DNA from: Carnegiea gigantea
Taxonomy: Eukaryota > Streptophyta > Magnoliopsida > Caryophyllales > Cactaceae
Direction of reading: 5' to 3'
NCBI GenBank assembly: GCA_029747015.1
Contig: JAKOGI010000357.1
Location: forward strand, 534,501 to 598,500
Length of the DNA stretch: 64,000 bases
In this document: piece after piece, positions 33,672-44,385 of the stretch
Position numbering within the stretch: position 1 is the stretch's first letter
Layout: every line of letters begins with the position of its first letter
Made by a program: the position numbers and the translations under genes
Notes under the pieces: generated by a model
Seen by the model: the letters and a program-made list of their open reading frames with translations, nothing else
Told to the model about the DNA's origin: nothing
Databases searched by the model: none

Positions 33672-34180
33672 ATGCTTAAATCATCTCCTGCTTGCCCTGG
33701 ACTAAATTATTTATACATTGTTCACTCCCCAGAAGGCATTTCTCCAGCAGCACCTCAAATAAACTATATAACTGATATAGTTTTAGAATTAAAAATAGAA
33801 TTAGCTAAAATACAGACTGAAGTCAAGGAGCTAAAGAAGCAAATATTTGTAATCCACCTTTCTCTAGTTAACGAAGTTAGAAATAGCAAAAAATTTACTT
33901 CCAGTATTAGTACTTTATTTCAGCATAAATATCCTTTTCAAACCCAAAAAATCAGAATCCATTTCCTTTGCACGATATAAAAATCTAAGAAGAAGTAGGA
34001 GAAAAATGAGCCGAAAAATCAGTTGAAAAGGTAAGCAGTATACTGTTGAAGAACTACAGAATATGTTTGAGAAAGAACAAAATCCAGAAGAATTAAATAA
34101 GATTATGGACGCAATTAATGACAAACATGACATGTTATCTGATGACAATAAAGATCCTAATAATGCCCAATTAGAAGAAT
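33672..34180 (+). pseudogene. Pararetrovirus N-terminal coiled-coil region
   Basis: The first frame (33672-33980) has a heptad-rich segment, ITDIVLELKIELAKIQTEVK at residues 35-54, of the kind found in virion-associated or N-terminal polyprotein regions of plant pararetroviruses. It then loses frame. It is the first coding segment after the primer site. Role by analogy only. Confidence 0.45.
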
Positions 34181-34277
34181 AAAAATATCAGCAGATGAAC
34201 CTCACTAAGCTAGAAGATCTAAATGTGTTACCTTTAGAAGAAGTCAGAAGAAAACTGGATTAAAAAAATATGATAAA

Positions 34278-35452
34278 ATGGCTGTTGAAGATAAGATTAA
34301 TGAAATTGGAGAAGAATTCGATTCTGGTGAGATAGAGACCCATCTAGTTAACAATGTTGTTCCGAAACCTAAAGAATTTGATGAACCTTCTAGAAGAAAT
34401 ACTCATTTTATAAGGCCTAGGCACGTTCTAGCAGGATGTACAACTAATTTTTTCTTCGGGTGCATCCCAAGGAAGATTACAACCTTTGAAGAAGTTGGTC
34501 TTAGCCCTATCAGTTGAATGGGATACATCTTAAAATAGATGGAGTTCGTAATAGAGAAAAAATATTTGAACATTGAAAAAGAGGCATGAATAGTGTCTTA
34601 ACCTAAATATTACCTGGACTGTTGCAAATTTTCTAAACTACATTGAACATAGTTTCTCTGGCACTGTAGCTGACTAGTATGATTCATTAAATAAAGATGA
34701 TAAAAATACATTAAGAATGATGGGAACACCAGCTGCAATGTTCAAGAATTTATGTAAGGAAATTAAAACTGAGTTTGTCGGAGCTAAACTTGCTTCAGAA
34801 GAAAAAGCAAGAGAATAGCAAAGAAAGATTAATAACATAGAATTGCGGGATATGTGATATCTGAAAAATTATAGTGCTGAATTTAGTCAATATCATCACA
34901 AAATTGGACATAATGAGACTAATTTGGGTATGTTCTATGACAAATTACCGTATCCGATAAATTTCATAATTAATGAAAAATATATTGCATGGCTTGAACG
35001 AACAAATGTCATAGATGGCCTTGGTTTAAGAATCTCTTATGTAAGAAAATGGATCAATAATCAATGTCTTGATCTCTAAAAGCAAAAGAAAATTACAGAG
35101 CAATTCCTAACTTGCTGGGATTCATCTCACCAAATAGGGAAAAGAACTTGAAAGGAGGAGAAAAAGAAAATTCTATAAGAAAAAGAGCTTTAATAAGCAA
35201 AGGGAAGAGAAATATAGAACAAAATATTATAACAAACCAAGTCCTAAAAAATGAAGATTGTTTTGGAAAGCAACTTATTGTCTTACAGGGAAAAACAATT
35301 GCAAATGCTGGACATGCAGAGAAGTAGAAAATTATGCTAATGAACACAAAAATAGGAAGAATAATAAGCTTATTGAAACCTTAGGTAGCCTAGATTTTGT
35401 TGAGCTTAGTGAAGATGAGGCATTAGACCTACCCCTAAATAACAACAAATGA
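34278..35452 (+). pseudogene. Pararetrovirus coat-protein-like region with zinc knuckle
   Basis: The first part (34278-34517) is acidic and ends with a P-R-K-I-T-T-F-E-E motif. The core (about 34620-35075) has gag/coat-like text such as GTPAAMFKNLCKEIKTEFVG and W-L-E-R-T. A basic stretch precedes a degraded knuckle at 35300-35347: C-W-T-C keeps two cysteines, but the His and last Cys positions are now Asn and His. A short acidic tail follows. Coat proteins of this family package the DNA genome. Frame changes near 34518-34620 and 35110-35260 inactivate it. Confidence 0.65.
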
Positions 35453-35639
35453 ATTGTTGAAATTATCTTGGACAATGAATATAAAGAAAGCGATTATGAA
35501 GAAACAAGTCATATAATAGAAAGTGGCTCAATAAGTCTTCGTGATCGTCAATGAGAGGACTTTGTTGTAGACAATGATAACAAAAAAGTCAAAGGAGATT
35601 AGATTCTTCCCATAATCCAGAAAGACATGATCTATAAAA

Positions 35640-36200
35640 AGTCCATCTTTCAATTAAAAACCAAATACGTATGTGAAATGATGGAAGGAAATCTAGAAAT
35701 CAAAGAGATTGTGAGTATGATGTGGGAAAAGTTAATCTCATTAACAGGGAAAACATCCTTATCATAATAAAAATAGAAAATGTCGGTATATTCACATCGG
35801 AAGTGTCCAAGTTCAAATTACTCTATTATAATATTATGACAAAGATATTGATCTTTATGCTTTGCTTTGTGATATCAAACATACCAAATTTAATAATCAA
35901 ATTATCATAGGGATTAAAACCAACTTATGCAATGGATTAGTAGGATTCAATTTTCAACCTGGATATTATGTGAGTCTAAAAGATGAATTTGCTAAAAATT
36001 TCCTATCCCTTAAAATAATAACGATTGGGATGGATATGAAAAGTGGAGGATATCCATTAAGGATATTTTGAAAAATTATCTACAAATTAGATAATACTAT
36101 AGATCCAAAGACTAAACTCACAATTATAGAAGCAGAGAAATTTGAAAGTCCTACCCCTATGCAAAAGATTCAGAGGATAAAATCCAATCTATAGGAGATA
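35640..36200 (+). pseudogene. Pararetrovirus movement-protein-like domain
   Basis: 35862-36071 includes GLVGFNFQPGYYVSLKDEF and then LKIITIGMDM, followed after a stop by a Y-K-L-D-N motif. This pattern fits the 30K superfamily, whose members help plant viruses pass through plasmodesmata. It lies downstream of the zinc knuckle and upstream of the protease. Identification rests on recalled pattern and needs a profile search. Confidence 0.5.
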
Positions 36201-36214
36201 AAAATTGAGCATTC

Positions 36215-36643
36215 ATGGATATCTATGTTTGCCAACCCTACAAAATCAATAAGAAAAATATAATAAAAATTGATGAGAATGGTAAAATAACCATAAAACC
36301 CCAATTATTAAGAAGCACGAGTACTAAATCCGAATGGGGAGAAGGATCTTCATCTACGAAAGCAGCAAATAAAGAAGATGATATAATTAGTATAACTAGT
36401 GAAACAAGTAGAATGAGTTTTGAATCTACAAGACCCACTGCAGATCGAACTATGAGTCTAGAAAGAACGATCATTGGGTACAAAGTAAAGACTGTTAGTG
36501 AACTAATTTATGAGGATAAATTAGTTAAAAACATGACTATGGAAATATGCTACAAAGTCACTAACACAAACCCTAATAGCATCCATATCCCACAAACGTA
36601 TGCTTGGAGGGATATAATAAATATGAGTTGTGTGCCTACATAG
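36215..36643 (+). pseudogene. Pararetrovirus inter-domain segment
   Basis: A 142-codon open frame with a Ser/Thr-rich low-complexity centre (ISITSETSRMSFESTRPTAD) and no catalytic motif. It links the movement-like domain to the protease. The closing part (QTYAWRDIINM) overlaps the start of the protease frame at 36604, showing a frameshift at the junction. Confidence 0.5.
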
Positions 36644-36996
36644 ATAGTGGTTGTTCTGTACACTTTGAGAAAAGGTCATTATTTCTAGAGTTTATGCGGA
36701 AAAGAGCAAAAAATTCTTTACAAGTAAGGATAGCTGATAATAGCATTATGAGTCACAATGAAGCTATAGAAGGATTATCTATAGAATTCAGAGGAATTCA
36801 ATGCATTATACCAATTTTATGGGTTACTGATCAACCCTCTCATGATATGATTATTGAAAATAATTTTCAGAGATTATATTCTCCATACACACAGACTATA
36901 AAGCAAATAATATTCACAATTAATGGCAACTCAGTTTCTATTGAAAAATTAAGTAAGGCTTACAGTCATCAGAAAATTAAGTTTACACATAGCTAG
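36604..36996 (+). pseudogene. Pararetrovirus aspartic protease
   Basis: Residues 13-16 read I-D-S-G (36640-36651), the retropepsin active site, followed by a V-H-F-E-K segment and, about 65 residues later, HDMIIENNF in place of the family's usual I-I-G-x-N flap-side motif. Retained length is about 130 residues. It would cleave the viral polyprotein. It stops at 36994. Confidence 0.7.
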
Positions 36997-37029
36997 CGTG
37001 GTGAGAAGGTAATGCCTGCACAACGTGAA

Positions 37030-37865
37030 ATAGTACTAATAATCTCATTACTTGAATTATCTATGAAAGAGTAGATTGTCGAACAACAAGAAAAATTATG
37101 CAAAGAACTCTACTCTGATAATCCATTAAATTTTAGCGTAAAGATAAAACATTTACTAAAATCACTCTATTAAATCCGAATACTATTATCCGAGTCAAAC
37201 AAATAGTGTATATACACCAAGATGTCCAGGTATTTGATAAACAAATCAAAGAAATTCTAGATAAAGGTTTAATCAGAAACAGTAAGATTCCTCGCCCCAG
37301 CCCCGCTTTCATGGTAGGAAATCATGCATAAGAAAAAAGAGGAAAAGCAAGAATGGTAATCAATTATAAAAAGTTTAATGGTAATACTATTTTTGATGGT
37401 TACTATATTTATAACAAAAATGTCCTTTTCAATAGAATTCAAGAAGCTTCTTGGTTCTCGAAAATGGATTGCAAAAGCAGTTATTGGCAGATAAAAATGG
37501 ATAAGAAAAGTATTCCTTTAACTGCTTTTAGTGCCCCACAAGGAAATTATGAATTGATAGTAATGTCATTCGGTCTTAAAAATGCACCTTAAATATTCCA
37601 GAGAAGAATGGAGAACATCTTCAAATGTCTTAATCATTGTTGTTTAGTTTACATTGATGATATCCTTATCTTTTCAAAAATCATAGAACAGCATAAATAT
37701 GATGTGTTAGCTGTCACCCAAAGATGCATTGACCATGGTATTATACTTGGTAAGAACAAGTGCATTTATGCTGAACAAGAAATTGAGTTTTTAGGTCTAG
37801 AGATAAAGGCTGGACAGATCATCCTACAAAAGCAAATTTTCAAAAAAAATAGAAAATTTTCCTGA
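37030..37865 (+). pseudogene. Pararetrovirus reverse transcriptase
   Basis: Fingers and palm: RMVINYKKFNGNT (37352-37389), WFSKMDCKSSYWQIKMDKKS, and TAFSAPQGNYELIVMSFGLK before a stop at 37590. The catalytic box V-Y-I-D-D-I-L-I-F-S is intact at 37647-37676, followed by EIEFLGLEIKAGQI. The D-C-K-S-x-x-W-Q-I text is typical of caulimovirids rather than of Gypsy elements (D-L-x-S-G-Y-H-Q-I in element C). Stops and one shift disable it. Confidence 0.85.
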
Positions 37866-38500
37866 AAACATTGAAGATAGAAAGCAGTTAGAAAGGTTTC
37901 TTGGATGCCTTACCTATGCTTCAGATTTCATTAAAGATTTAGCTAGATTAAGAAAGCCATTGCAGTAAAAAGTCAAGAAAGAAGTAAGTTAGATGCGGAC
38001 CACTAATGATACAAAAATTATTAAGAATTTCAAAAAGATGTGTAAACATGTTCCTGTTCCTAATTTGATTAATAAAGGAGATAACTTAGTTCTTGAGATA
38101 GATGCCAGGAATGAGCACTGGAGCACAATACTCAAAATCAAAGAAGGCGAAAAACTCTGCAAATATTGCAATGATAGTTTTAATAAGGCAGAGCGCAACT
38201 ATCCTGCGATGAAAAAAGAAATTCTTGCAGTCATAAGGCGAATTGAAAAGTTCTTAATCTTTTTAACCCCAAAAGCTTTTCTGATTTGAACTGATTGCAA
38301 AGGAATACTTAGTTTTATGAAAAAGAATTTATCAAATATGCAAGCATAAGGGCGACTCCTGCATTGGCAATTATGGCTTAACCAATTTTTCTTCTCTATT
38401 GAATACATAAAAGGATCAAAGAACTCTCTGGCAGGCAGTTTAACTCGAGAATTTGTCAATAGTGATCATCAAAGCAGACCTCCTACTAAAAAAGGAGGAA
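37866..38500 (+). pseudogene. Pararetrovirus RNase H
   Basis: After the RT, LEIDARNEHWSTILK (38092-38136) supplies the first acidic site, KAERNYPAMKKEILAVI the second, and T-D-C-K-G after a stop at 38287 the third. The text YIKGSKNSLAGSLTREF near 38405-38455 is the usual C-terminal end. The order RT then RNase H with no integrase supports a pararetrovirus. Confidence 0.8.
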
Positions 38501-38789
38501 ATCCATAACAAAATGCCATTATCAATAGAATGGGTTTCACCTTCTAGTAAAGTCCTGATTGGTAACTTAGAATTTTCCACATAAAAAGTAGATTATGCTT
38601 TGGTCTACTTTCTTCTGCCTACCTAATAGCCTAAAGATTTTCCCTACTAGAGTTATAAGTTAACTAACTCAAATGCCCTTATAATATCCAAGACAAAATA
38701 AGCTCTCATGTTCAAGAAAAATAGCTCAATCAGTGGCACGTAGCCTGCATCAATTATTATCATAACTATTCTTATGATATTTGGGAGTT

Positions 38790-39546
38790 TTAGAGTACAA
38801 TGATCTATTTTTCTAATAAGTCTGGAGTTGGTGGTGTTAGTTTCTCAGCCAACTCAATCTCTCCAAATGACCCTCTCATTAAAGCCTGGGAATATGAGAT
38901 GATAGTTCACTTTATGAAAATTCCAGATGCAAAGTTCTCATTTTTCTTAACACTAACCAAGTTCTAACAATGCATGTTCAAGAAGATCCATTGGATTCTT
39001 GCATCTCCTGATGGTCCAACAAAAATTCCATATAGCAGACCCCTATATTTGGAGGTACATTATGCACTAATCGAATATGAAAATGGAAAAGCCAAACCAG
39101 CCCATTATCATGTTCAGATCGTTGACTATGGCAATCCCTATGATCAGCGACAAGACTAATTTCCAGAACGAGGAGGATTTGTTACTAATCCTGCTTTAGC
39201 AAGAGCTATCAATTTTTACAACGTTTATCATCAAAGTTGGGCATTAATTGAACAAGGAAAAACGTTAATGCATTGTGGGAATATTACTTTCACCTATGAC
39301 AATGAGTTTACAGAATACCTGAAGGTGGAAGGAGCAGTCCCAGAAGATATCTTTAATTACCTCTTTGACATTGGAGCTGGAAAATTCTTATCAGTAAAAA
39401 GAAAGAAATATCTTTTTGAATTATTTCAGAAATAGGACCTGGAGCATCTTCAATTAGATGAAGGCTTTGGTTATTGTCCAGAAAATAATGATTTGGAATA
39501 TATAATTAGAGATGAAGGCATCCAGAATATCAATAATGATGACTAG
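38790..39546 (+). pseudogene. Pararetrovirus downstream ORF of unknown function
   Basis: A frame broken by a few stops. Retained text includes IHWILASPDGPTKIPYSRPL, AKPAHYHVQIVDYGNPYDQR (both in 38974-39159) and later GNITFTYDNEFTEYL. It follows RNase H, where several endogenous caulimovirids carry a second ORF. I recognise it as a recurrent companion of such viruses in plant genomes but know no function for it. Confidence 0.5.
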
Positions 39547-39659
39547 TCTTGTCATCAATAAAAGCTCTGAAAAGCGATTGTCCCCTTATTGTACTATTAT
39601 GATAAGTGTCTGGTTTATGAAATTAGGCAGTCTACTGTAGCCATGTGAAAAATCACTGT

Positions 39660-39740
39660 GTACTGTAGCCAATAGGGTATCCTATGTACCCCCATCCCCT
39701 CTATAAAAGGAGAGGCCAAATGCTGAGAAGGGACACAGTC
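39660..39740 (+). promoter_or_regulatory. Pararetrovirus promoter
   Basis: A CCAAT word (39669-39673) and a strong TATA box in CTATAAAAGG (TATAAAAG at 39702-39709) sit just after the last ORF, as in caulimovirids, where this promoter makes the greater-than-genome RNA. The RNA start would be near 39730-39740. Confidence 0.7.
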
Positions 39741-39867
39741 ATTTGATCATTCTTGAGCAAAAGAGAAGTCGAGATTCTCCATTTCTCTATAAGCAAGCAT
39801 CTTTAATAATCTTTGCTTTAGTCCTTCTTCAAGTGCTCCATTGTAATATTTCCCCTTTCAAGCTTCC

Positions 39868-39873
39868 AATAAA
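39868..39873 (+). terminator. Pararetrovirus polyadenylation signal
   Basis: AATAAA about 160 bases after the TATA box. In caulimovirids the signal lies just downstream of the RNA start, is bypassed on the first pass and used on the second, giving a terminally redundant RNA. Position and spacing fit. Confidence 0.6.
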
Positions 39874-40432
39874 AGAAGTTTCCCAGTAGCGAACTTTATT
39901 CAATTGAACCTTATGTCTTAAATATTATAATTTCTAGATTGAAGTTCCACTATCCTTGAAAAAGATTTAAAACTTGACTAGTGCCTATGGTCCAAGGTAG
40001 AAAACGAAACGGATCTGTACTGTGCCTGATCTAAGGAAGGTGGGGTTGAGATTTGCAATCTCTGTAAACCGAAAGCTTGAAAAATGCTGGAGTCCAGCGC
40101 CGACTAAGTTCAGGTAATGGACGAAACTTGCTAATTAGGTTTTAATTATTTTACTGAGCATGGTAGGCCATTAATCATAGAAAATATAATATTTGAGATA
40201 TAAGTAGTAGATTATGATAAATATTACCATTAAAGTCATTATGAGAAGTCTAAACATAAATATAAGCCTAGTTCTACAAAACAGTCTAAAACTATGAAGT
40301 ATTTACATTTGCAAACCTTCAGGGACCTAAAAATAAATATTTGTTAACCATAAATCTGATAACCGAAAGTTTTGTGTTCTAGAAACCGTTTCCGCTAAGC
40401 TAAGTAGTCTCATAAATATTTTTCTAAAAACA

Positions 40433-40447
40433 TGGTATCAGAAAACC
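40433..40447 (+). promoter_or_regulatory. Pararetrovirus primer-binding site-like sequence (right)
   Basis: TGGTATCAGAAAACC keeps the first ten bases of the Met-type primer site, 6852 bases after the left one. A similar downstream word (GGGACCGAAAAATAATT at 40467-40483, compare GTGACCAAAAATAATT at 33596-33611) supports overlap past the genome origin. Confidence 0.5.
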
Positions 40448-40483
40448 GTTTCACCAAACCTCGCGGGACCGAAAAATAATTCA

Positions 40484-41935
40484 TTCCTTTTAGGGTAGTG
40501 CCATTAGTGCAACCACAATTTCTTTTTGGACTTCTCCTATGTCCTCAACCGGACTTACTGCCTTCTCCACACCTCGTCAAACAATCACACCAAATTATTC
40601 TTTTTAGTTTAATACCTTCTTTAACCCTTCAATTTTGATCCATCGCTGGTGCCTAACGGTCTTGCTGGACTTAAATGTTTTTGGCACCATGTTTGGGTTT
40701 TCTAACCCCAGCCCGACCTCTCGAAAATCTGCCATCCATGCCCTTCATGGCCACTCTGCCACCTGCTTCTTCTTTTGGGGTTTCTCTTGTCACTCCAAGT
40801 ATCATGAACTTCATCACAGTACTCTCTCATCACTTGAAGATTATTTGACATAGCATAACTAGTTTACAGTGGTCCTTGCCCCTCGTGGACATCTAGCTAC
40901 AATGGATAGCTCATTTCCACTTCCTCTATGGCTACTTCTCCTACGGATGGTTTCGTTTGAGTTTTATAATTGGTTACACACGGAACAAAGTAATCGTGCC
41001 TAGGTATTTTCCACCTTGTCTTCGAAAATTTTTGATTAATATTCATGATTTCCTTGCTTCTTTTCAGCTATAGGGATGGTAAAATCATTGATTTTTGCAT
41101 TCTAGTGTCGCTGGGCAATAGAATTATAGTAGATGTTAACCACTATCAAGAAAGTTGAATCCCAAACTATGGATGCCTATAAAAAAGGCTGACATATATA
41201 TAGACTTGGTAATGAGAAAGGAAAAATTATAAATAATAAACTTCATAAAATAGGTGGTACATGTGTATAAAAACAATTATAAGTATAATTTTATTATAAG
41301 AACCTTTATTAATTACCTATGGGTAGTCAACTTTATCTTAGCATTTAAAATGCATTTGATGTGAATTTTAAACTACACATCATATATATCTCAAATAATT
41401 ATTTGAACCTCAATTAATTCATTGTCATGAACTATCTCCCTCTGCATTTCTCTCCTATATCTCCATTGTGGGTACCCATATATAATTATGCCAATATTAA
41501 TGCAATTAATCTCCTAGGAACAAAATTTTCTTACTCCACCTCCTTTTTAATGAATAAGATGTCAAAATGCATGCAACAATCTCTCTTTTTCTTGAATAGA
41601 ACTCTTAAATGATCAGTCCCATGGAAAGTTCAGTAAAGGGCATCATAACAAACTAAAAGGTTACAAAGTGTTTGTCATATAACTACTCTAAGCTTCTATG
41701 GACTTATATGTGTATTTGTTACAATAGAAGTTAATTTTAGTATATATTTGAATATGTATATTGAACTTAGCTTCGAAACTCCAATCTATTATATGGTGCA
41801 CTATATTGTAAATTCTGTATAATTAATTAAAAGGCAAAAACAATTAAAAAACTGATGCAATTATAGTATGATAAATATCCCCAAAAAAACTAATATAATG
41901 TATTCAATCTTTATATACTAGTTGTTAAGCCACAC
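40484..41935. other. Sequence without recognised genes
   Basis: No feature that I can support. 40630-40860 is less AT-rich and includes a 72-codon frame without recognisable motif. The rest is AT-rich. It runs up to the target site of element D (ACATG, 41936-41940). Confidence 0.4.
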
Positions 41936-41940
41936 ACATG

Positions 41941-43105
41941 TGATGTAGATGTGGGTGGTAAGTGAACCAAATCAACTCAAACTCAAACTAAACAAGAATC
42001 AACCAAAGAAAAGTGAATATGGTGGAAGATAGTTTGAGATGGTTTGAAGAATAATAACAAAAAGAACAAGGATAAACAAGACCTTGTAATTAAGATAATC
42101 CTTCACGGAGCCACTCAATGACTTGATCTTGGGCTAATTCTCTTGTCTTAACCAAGGAATCACTCCAATTGGAAAAGGAAGAGAACCTAGAACACCACTT
42201 GAATGAGCCAAATTCAAGATATAGAACTAGGAATTTTGAGACACAAATGAGAATCACTCTCAAAGGTGCTTGTATTACTTTGGAAATCTCTTACAATGCT
42301 GAATGATTAGCTTCACATGCCCCTCCCCTTTTATAGACTCAGCAAAAGACAATCAAAAGACTCAAATAACTCCTAACAATTAAAACTAGCTAATGAAAAG
42401 TCTAAGAAAAATGAAAAGACACATCATAAAAGGGGGTGGGGGAGGTTACAAGGAATATTCTAGGATTTTTGCAGCTGATTACATCAATCTAGAAGCATCT
42501 AAAACGTGCACAATATCAGCCACACAAGTATATGTAACCGAAGACTCTTCATATTCCCAGCATTAATCCTTGCAACTGCCTCAACTTCAACAGAGCATAA
42601 CTTCCAGAATACTCGGCCAAATCACGCGTTCTTGGGCTTGTTAGAAAGCCCTGGAAGTCTATTTTCCAGAATGGGCTCATTTGCTCAATTTGGATAAGCG
42701 GTTTGAAAGTTATGGCCCAAACAATGCACCTATCTCAGACTGGACTGGATCAGCACAACGTATCTTTGAGTGATATTTTGCCCAATCAAATGATGTCCAA
42801 ATTAAACAAACTTGGGCTTATTTGAAAGCTGAAATCTTAAACTTCAAAACCATGTGGAGCCTCAAGTTGTGGGTCCACTTGAGCTTGTCCAAAAGTGGTC
42901 ACAAAAAATCGGGTTCCGCAGGGATGAATTCAGCGCCAAATTTCTAGCAAAGCTTAACCTCTTTTTGACCTCTTCATAGTGTCGTGAGTCTTTGAACTCA
43001 CTTAATAAGACCAAATAAGCACACTTCCAAGCATGATCTTCTTTGACCCTTTTCTTCTTTGAAATTGGACTTGAATAAAAATGATGCATATGGAAATATG
43101 CATCA
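41941..43105 (-). repeat. Element D 3' LTR
   Basis: In sense (minus) orientation it starts TGATGCATATTTCCATATGC (itself a dyad, GATGCATAT...ATATGCATC) and ends CACATCTACATCA. A TATA box (TATAAAAG on the minus strand) is at 42328-42335. Next to its sense start is the polypurine tract CCCGGGGAGTA (reverse complement at 43106-43116). Confidence 0.88.
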
Positions 43106-44385
43106 TACTCCCCGGGTTGTTTTGAGTTTGTCCTCAAACTCAAAGGGTTGGCAAGCTTCTCATGAAGGGAGGCATGCTTATGAAATGGGAGCTCTTGTAG
43201 GAAGTGGTCAAAGGGCATCACCTCTAGAGAGATATAGAAGAGGGTGAGGGGAGGATGATAAAACGGGTCATATCTGGTGAGGAGAAGAGGCGGAAGTGGG
43301 AAATCTTCTTTGGGGGCAAGGGCTTGGGAAGAATGAATGAGGGGTAAGGCTTGTCGGTCCTTTTGTGGTTTGAGGGGTTGGGAAGGTTGAATGGGGGTTA
43401 AGGTGAATTCTTCTTGGGTCAAGAGTTGCTCAACTTCTTCAATAACCCCACATGCCTCCAACTCGGGTGCTTGGAGTTGGGTAGGGCGTACTTCTTGAAT
43501 CAAGAGTTGTTCAAACTCTTCAGCAACCCTACATGGCTTCATCACTTCAAGGTCTTTAACTACATGTTCTTCAATTCTTGGGGTTATGCTCAAATTCACC
43601 TCATTATCTTCTTGGCACCCTTCTTCGGTGAAGGATTGCTCAATTTCTTGCACAATCTCTTCTTGCTTCAACTCGGATCTTTGGGCCTCAAGTTCAATGG
43701 TCTCTTCATCACCACAGTCACCAAAAACAAGAGGTAGGTCAACTAGGCTTGAAGCTTCCTCTCCTTGGATCTTTTCATCTTTGTTTGGCTTTTGAGAACC
43801 CTTCTCTAAGTGAAGTATTTCTTCTCTTTCAACCTTGAGTTCAATTTCTTCTTCAAGGCTTTCCTCCTGATCGTTCTCTTCTTCCACGGCTTTCCTTTCT
43901 TCCAAGGTAATGACCTCGTTGTTTGGGCAATCCGTGGATAAGTGTCCAAGCCCTTGGCACTTGAGACACCTCCTAGGTTGTGGGGGAAAGATCATTTGTG
44001 GGGTTGGTTCTTTTTGTGGGGTGGAAGGGAATGAACCCGTGAGCTTAACGGAGATACTTTCTTTCATGGGCATGTAAGTGGATGGGTAAAAGGAACCCTT
44101 CAACTTACTACTCAATTTCTTCCAAGTTCTCACCTTTTCTTTTCCTTTCTTTTTTCGCTCAAACTTATATTTATTCCACCACTGAAGTGCACAACCTCTC
44201 AATCTTGAAATAACCACTTCGAACTTCTGTTGGTCATTAAGGATACAACAAGCAAAAACTCGTTCCACCTTAGATAACCAACCTGCGAACTCTTCCTTTT
44301 TGCCATGAAATTTTGGAATTGCAAAGCAAGCATATCCAATATCAATAAGAGCTAGTTCTTTCTCCAAGTTCTTTGAAGACGGCAT
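42862..44385 (-). CDS. gag: Element D gag (intact, 507 aa)
   Basis: One open frame starting MPSSKNLEKELALIDIG, 350 bases after the primer site. Residues 20-105 form a retrotransposon gag domain (IPKFHGKKEEFAGWLSKVER, LRGCALQWWNKYK, FYPSTYMPM). The knuckle C-L-K-C-Q-G-L-G-H-L-S-T-D-C lies near residues 139-152 and keeps all CX2CX4HX4C ligands. Then comes a Glu-rich acidic region with repeated EEVEQLL-like segments (about 155-335), and a Pro/Leu-rich tail. The frame crosses the polypurine tract and ends inside the 3' LTR. No protease motif is present. Gag should form particles or bind RNA. Start chosen as the first Met before the gag domain. Confidence 0.8.
   Translation of the reverse strand: MPSSKNLEKELALIDIGYACFAIPKFHGKKEEFAGWLSKVERVFACCILNDQQKFEVVISRLRGCALQWWNKYKFERKKKGKEKVRTWKKLSSKLKGSFYPSTYMPMKESISVKLTGSFPSTPQKEPTPQMIFPPQPRRCLKCQGLGHLSTDCPNNEVITLEERKAVEEENDQEESLEEEIELKVEREEILHLEKGSQKPNKDEKIQGEEASSLVDLPLVFGDCGDEETIELEAQRSELKQEEIVQEIEQSFTEEGCQEDNEVNLSITPRIEEHVVKDLEVMKPCRVAEEFEQLLIQEVRPTQLQAPELEACGVIEEVEQLLTQEEFTLTPIQPSQPLKPQKDRQALPLIHSSQALAPKEDFPLPPLLLTRYDPFYHPPLTLFYISLEVMPFDHFLQELPFHKHASLHEKLANPLSLRTNSKQPGEYDAYFHMHHFYSSPISKKKRVKEDHAWKCAYLVLLSEFKDSRHYEEVKKRLSFARNLALNSSLRNPIFCDHFWTSSSGPTT

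Larger units (their letters stand above)
33581..40447 (+). mobile_element. Endogenous pararetrovirus (Caulimoviridae-like), decayed
   Basis: Domains in order: coiled-coil N-terminus, coat-type core with zinc knuckle, movement-protein-like domain, aspartic protease, RT, RNase H, and a further ORF. Then come a TATA box and a poly-A signal. There is no LTR and no integrase, which separates it from Gypsy elements. Met-type primer sites at 33581 and 40433 lie 6852 bases apart, so the insert spans about one circular genome with slight overlap; both are followed within 35 bases by a GACC(A/G)AAAAATAATT-like sequence. Many stops and shifts make it non-infectious. Genus not assigned. Confidence 0.8.

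Noticed and set aside
40635..40853. 72-codon plus-strand frame in less AT-rich DNA
   Set aside because: No recognisable motif, splice context or homologous repeat was found, so I left it unannotated as a gene.
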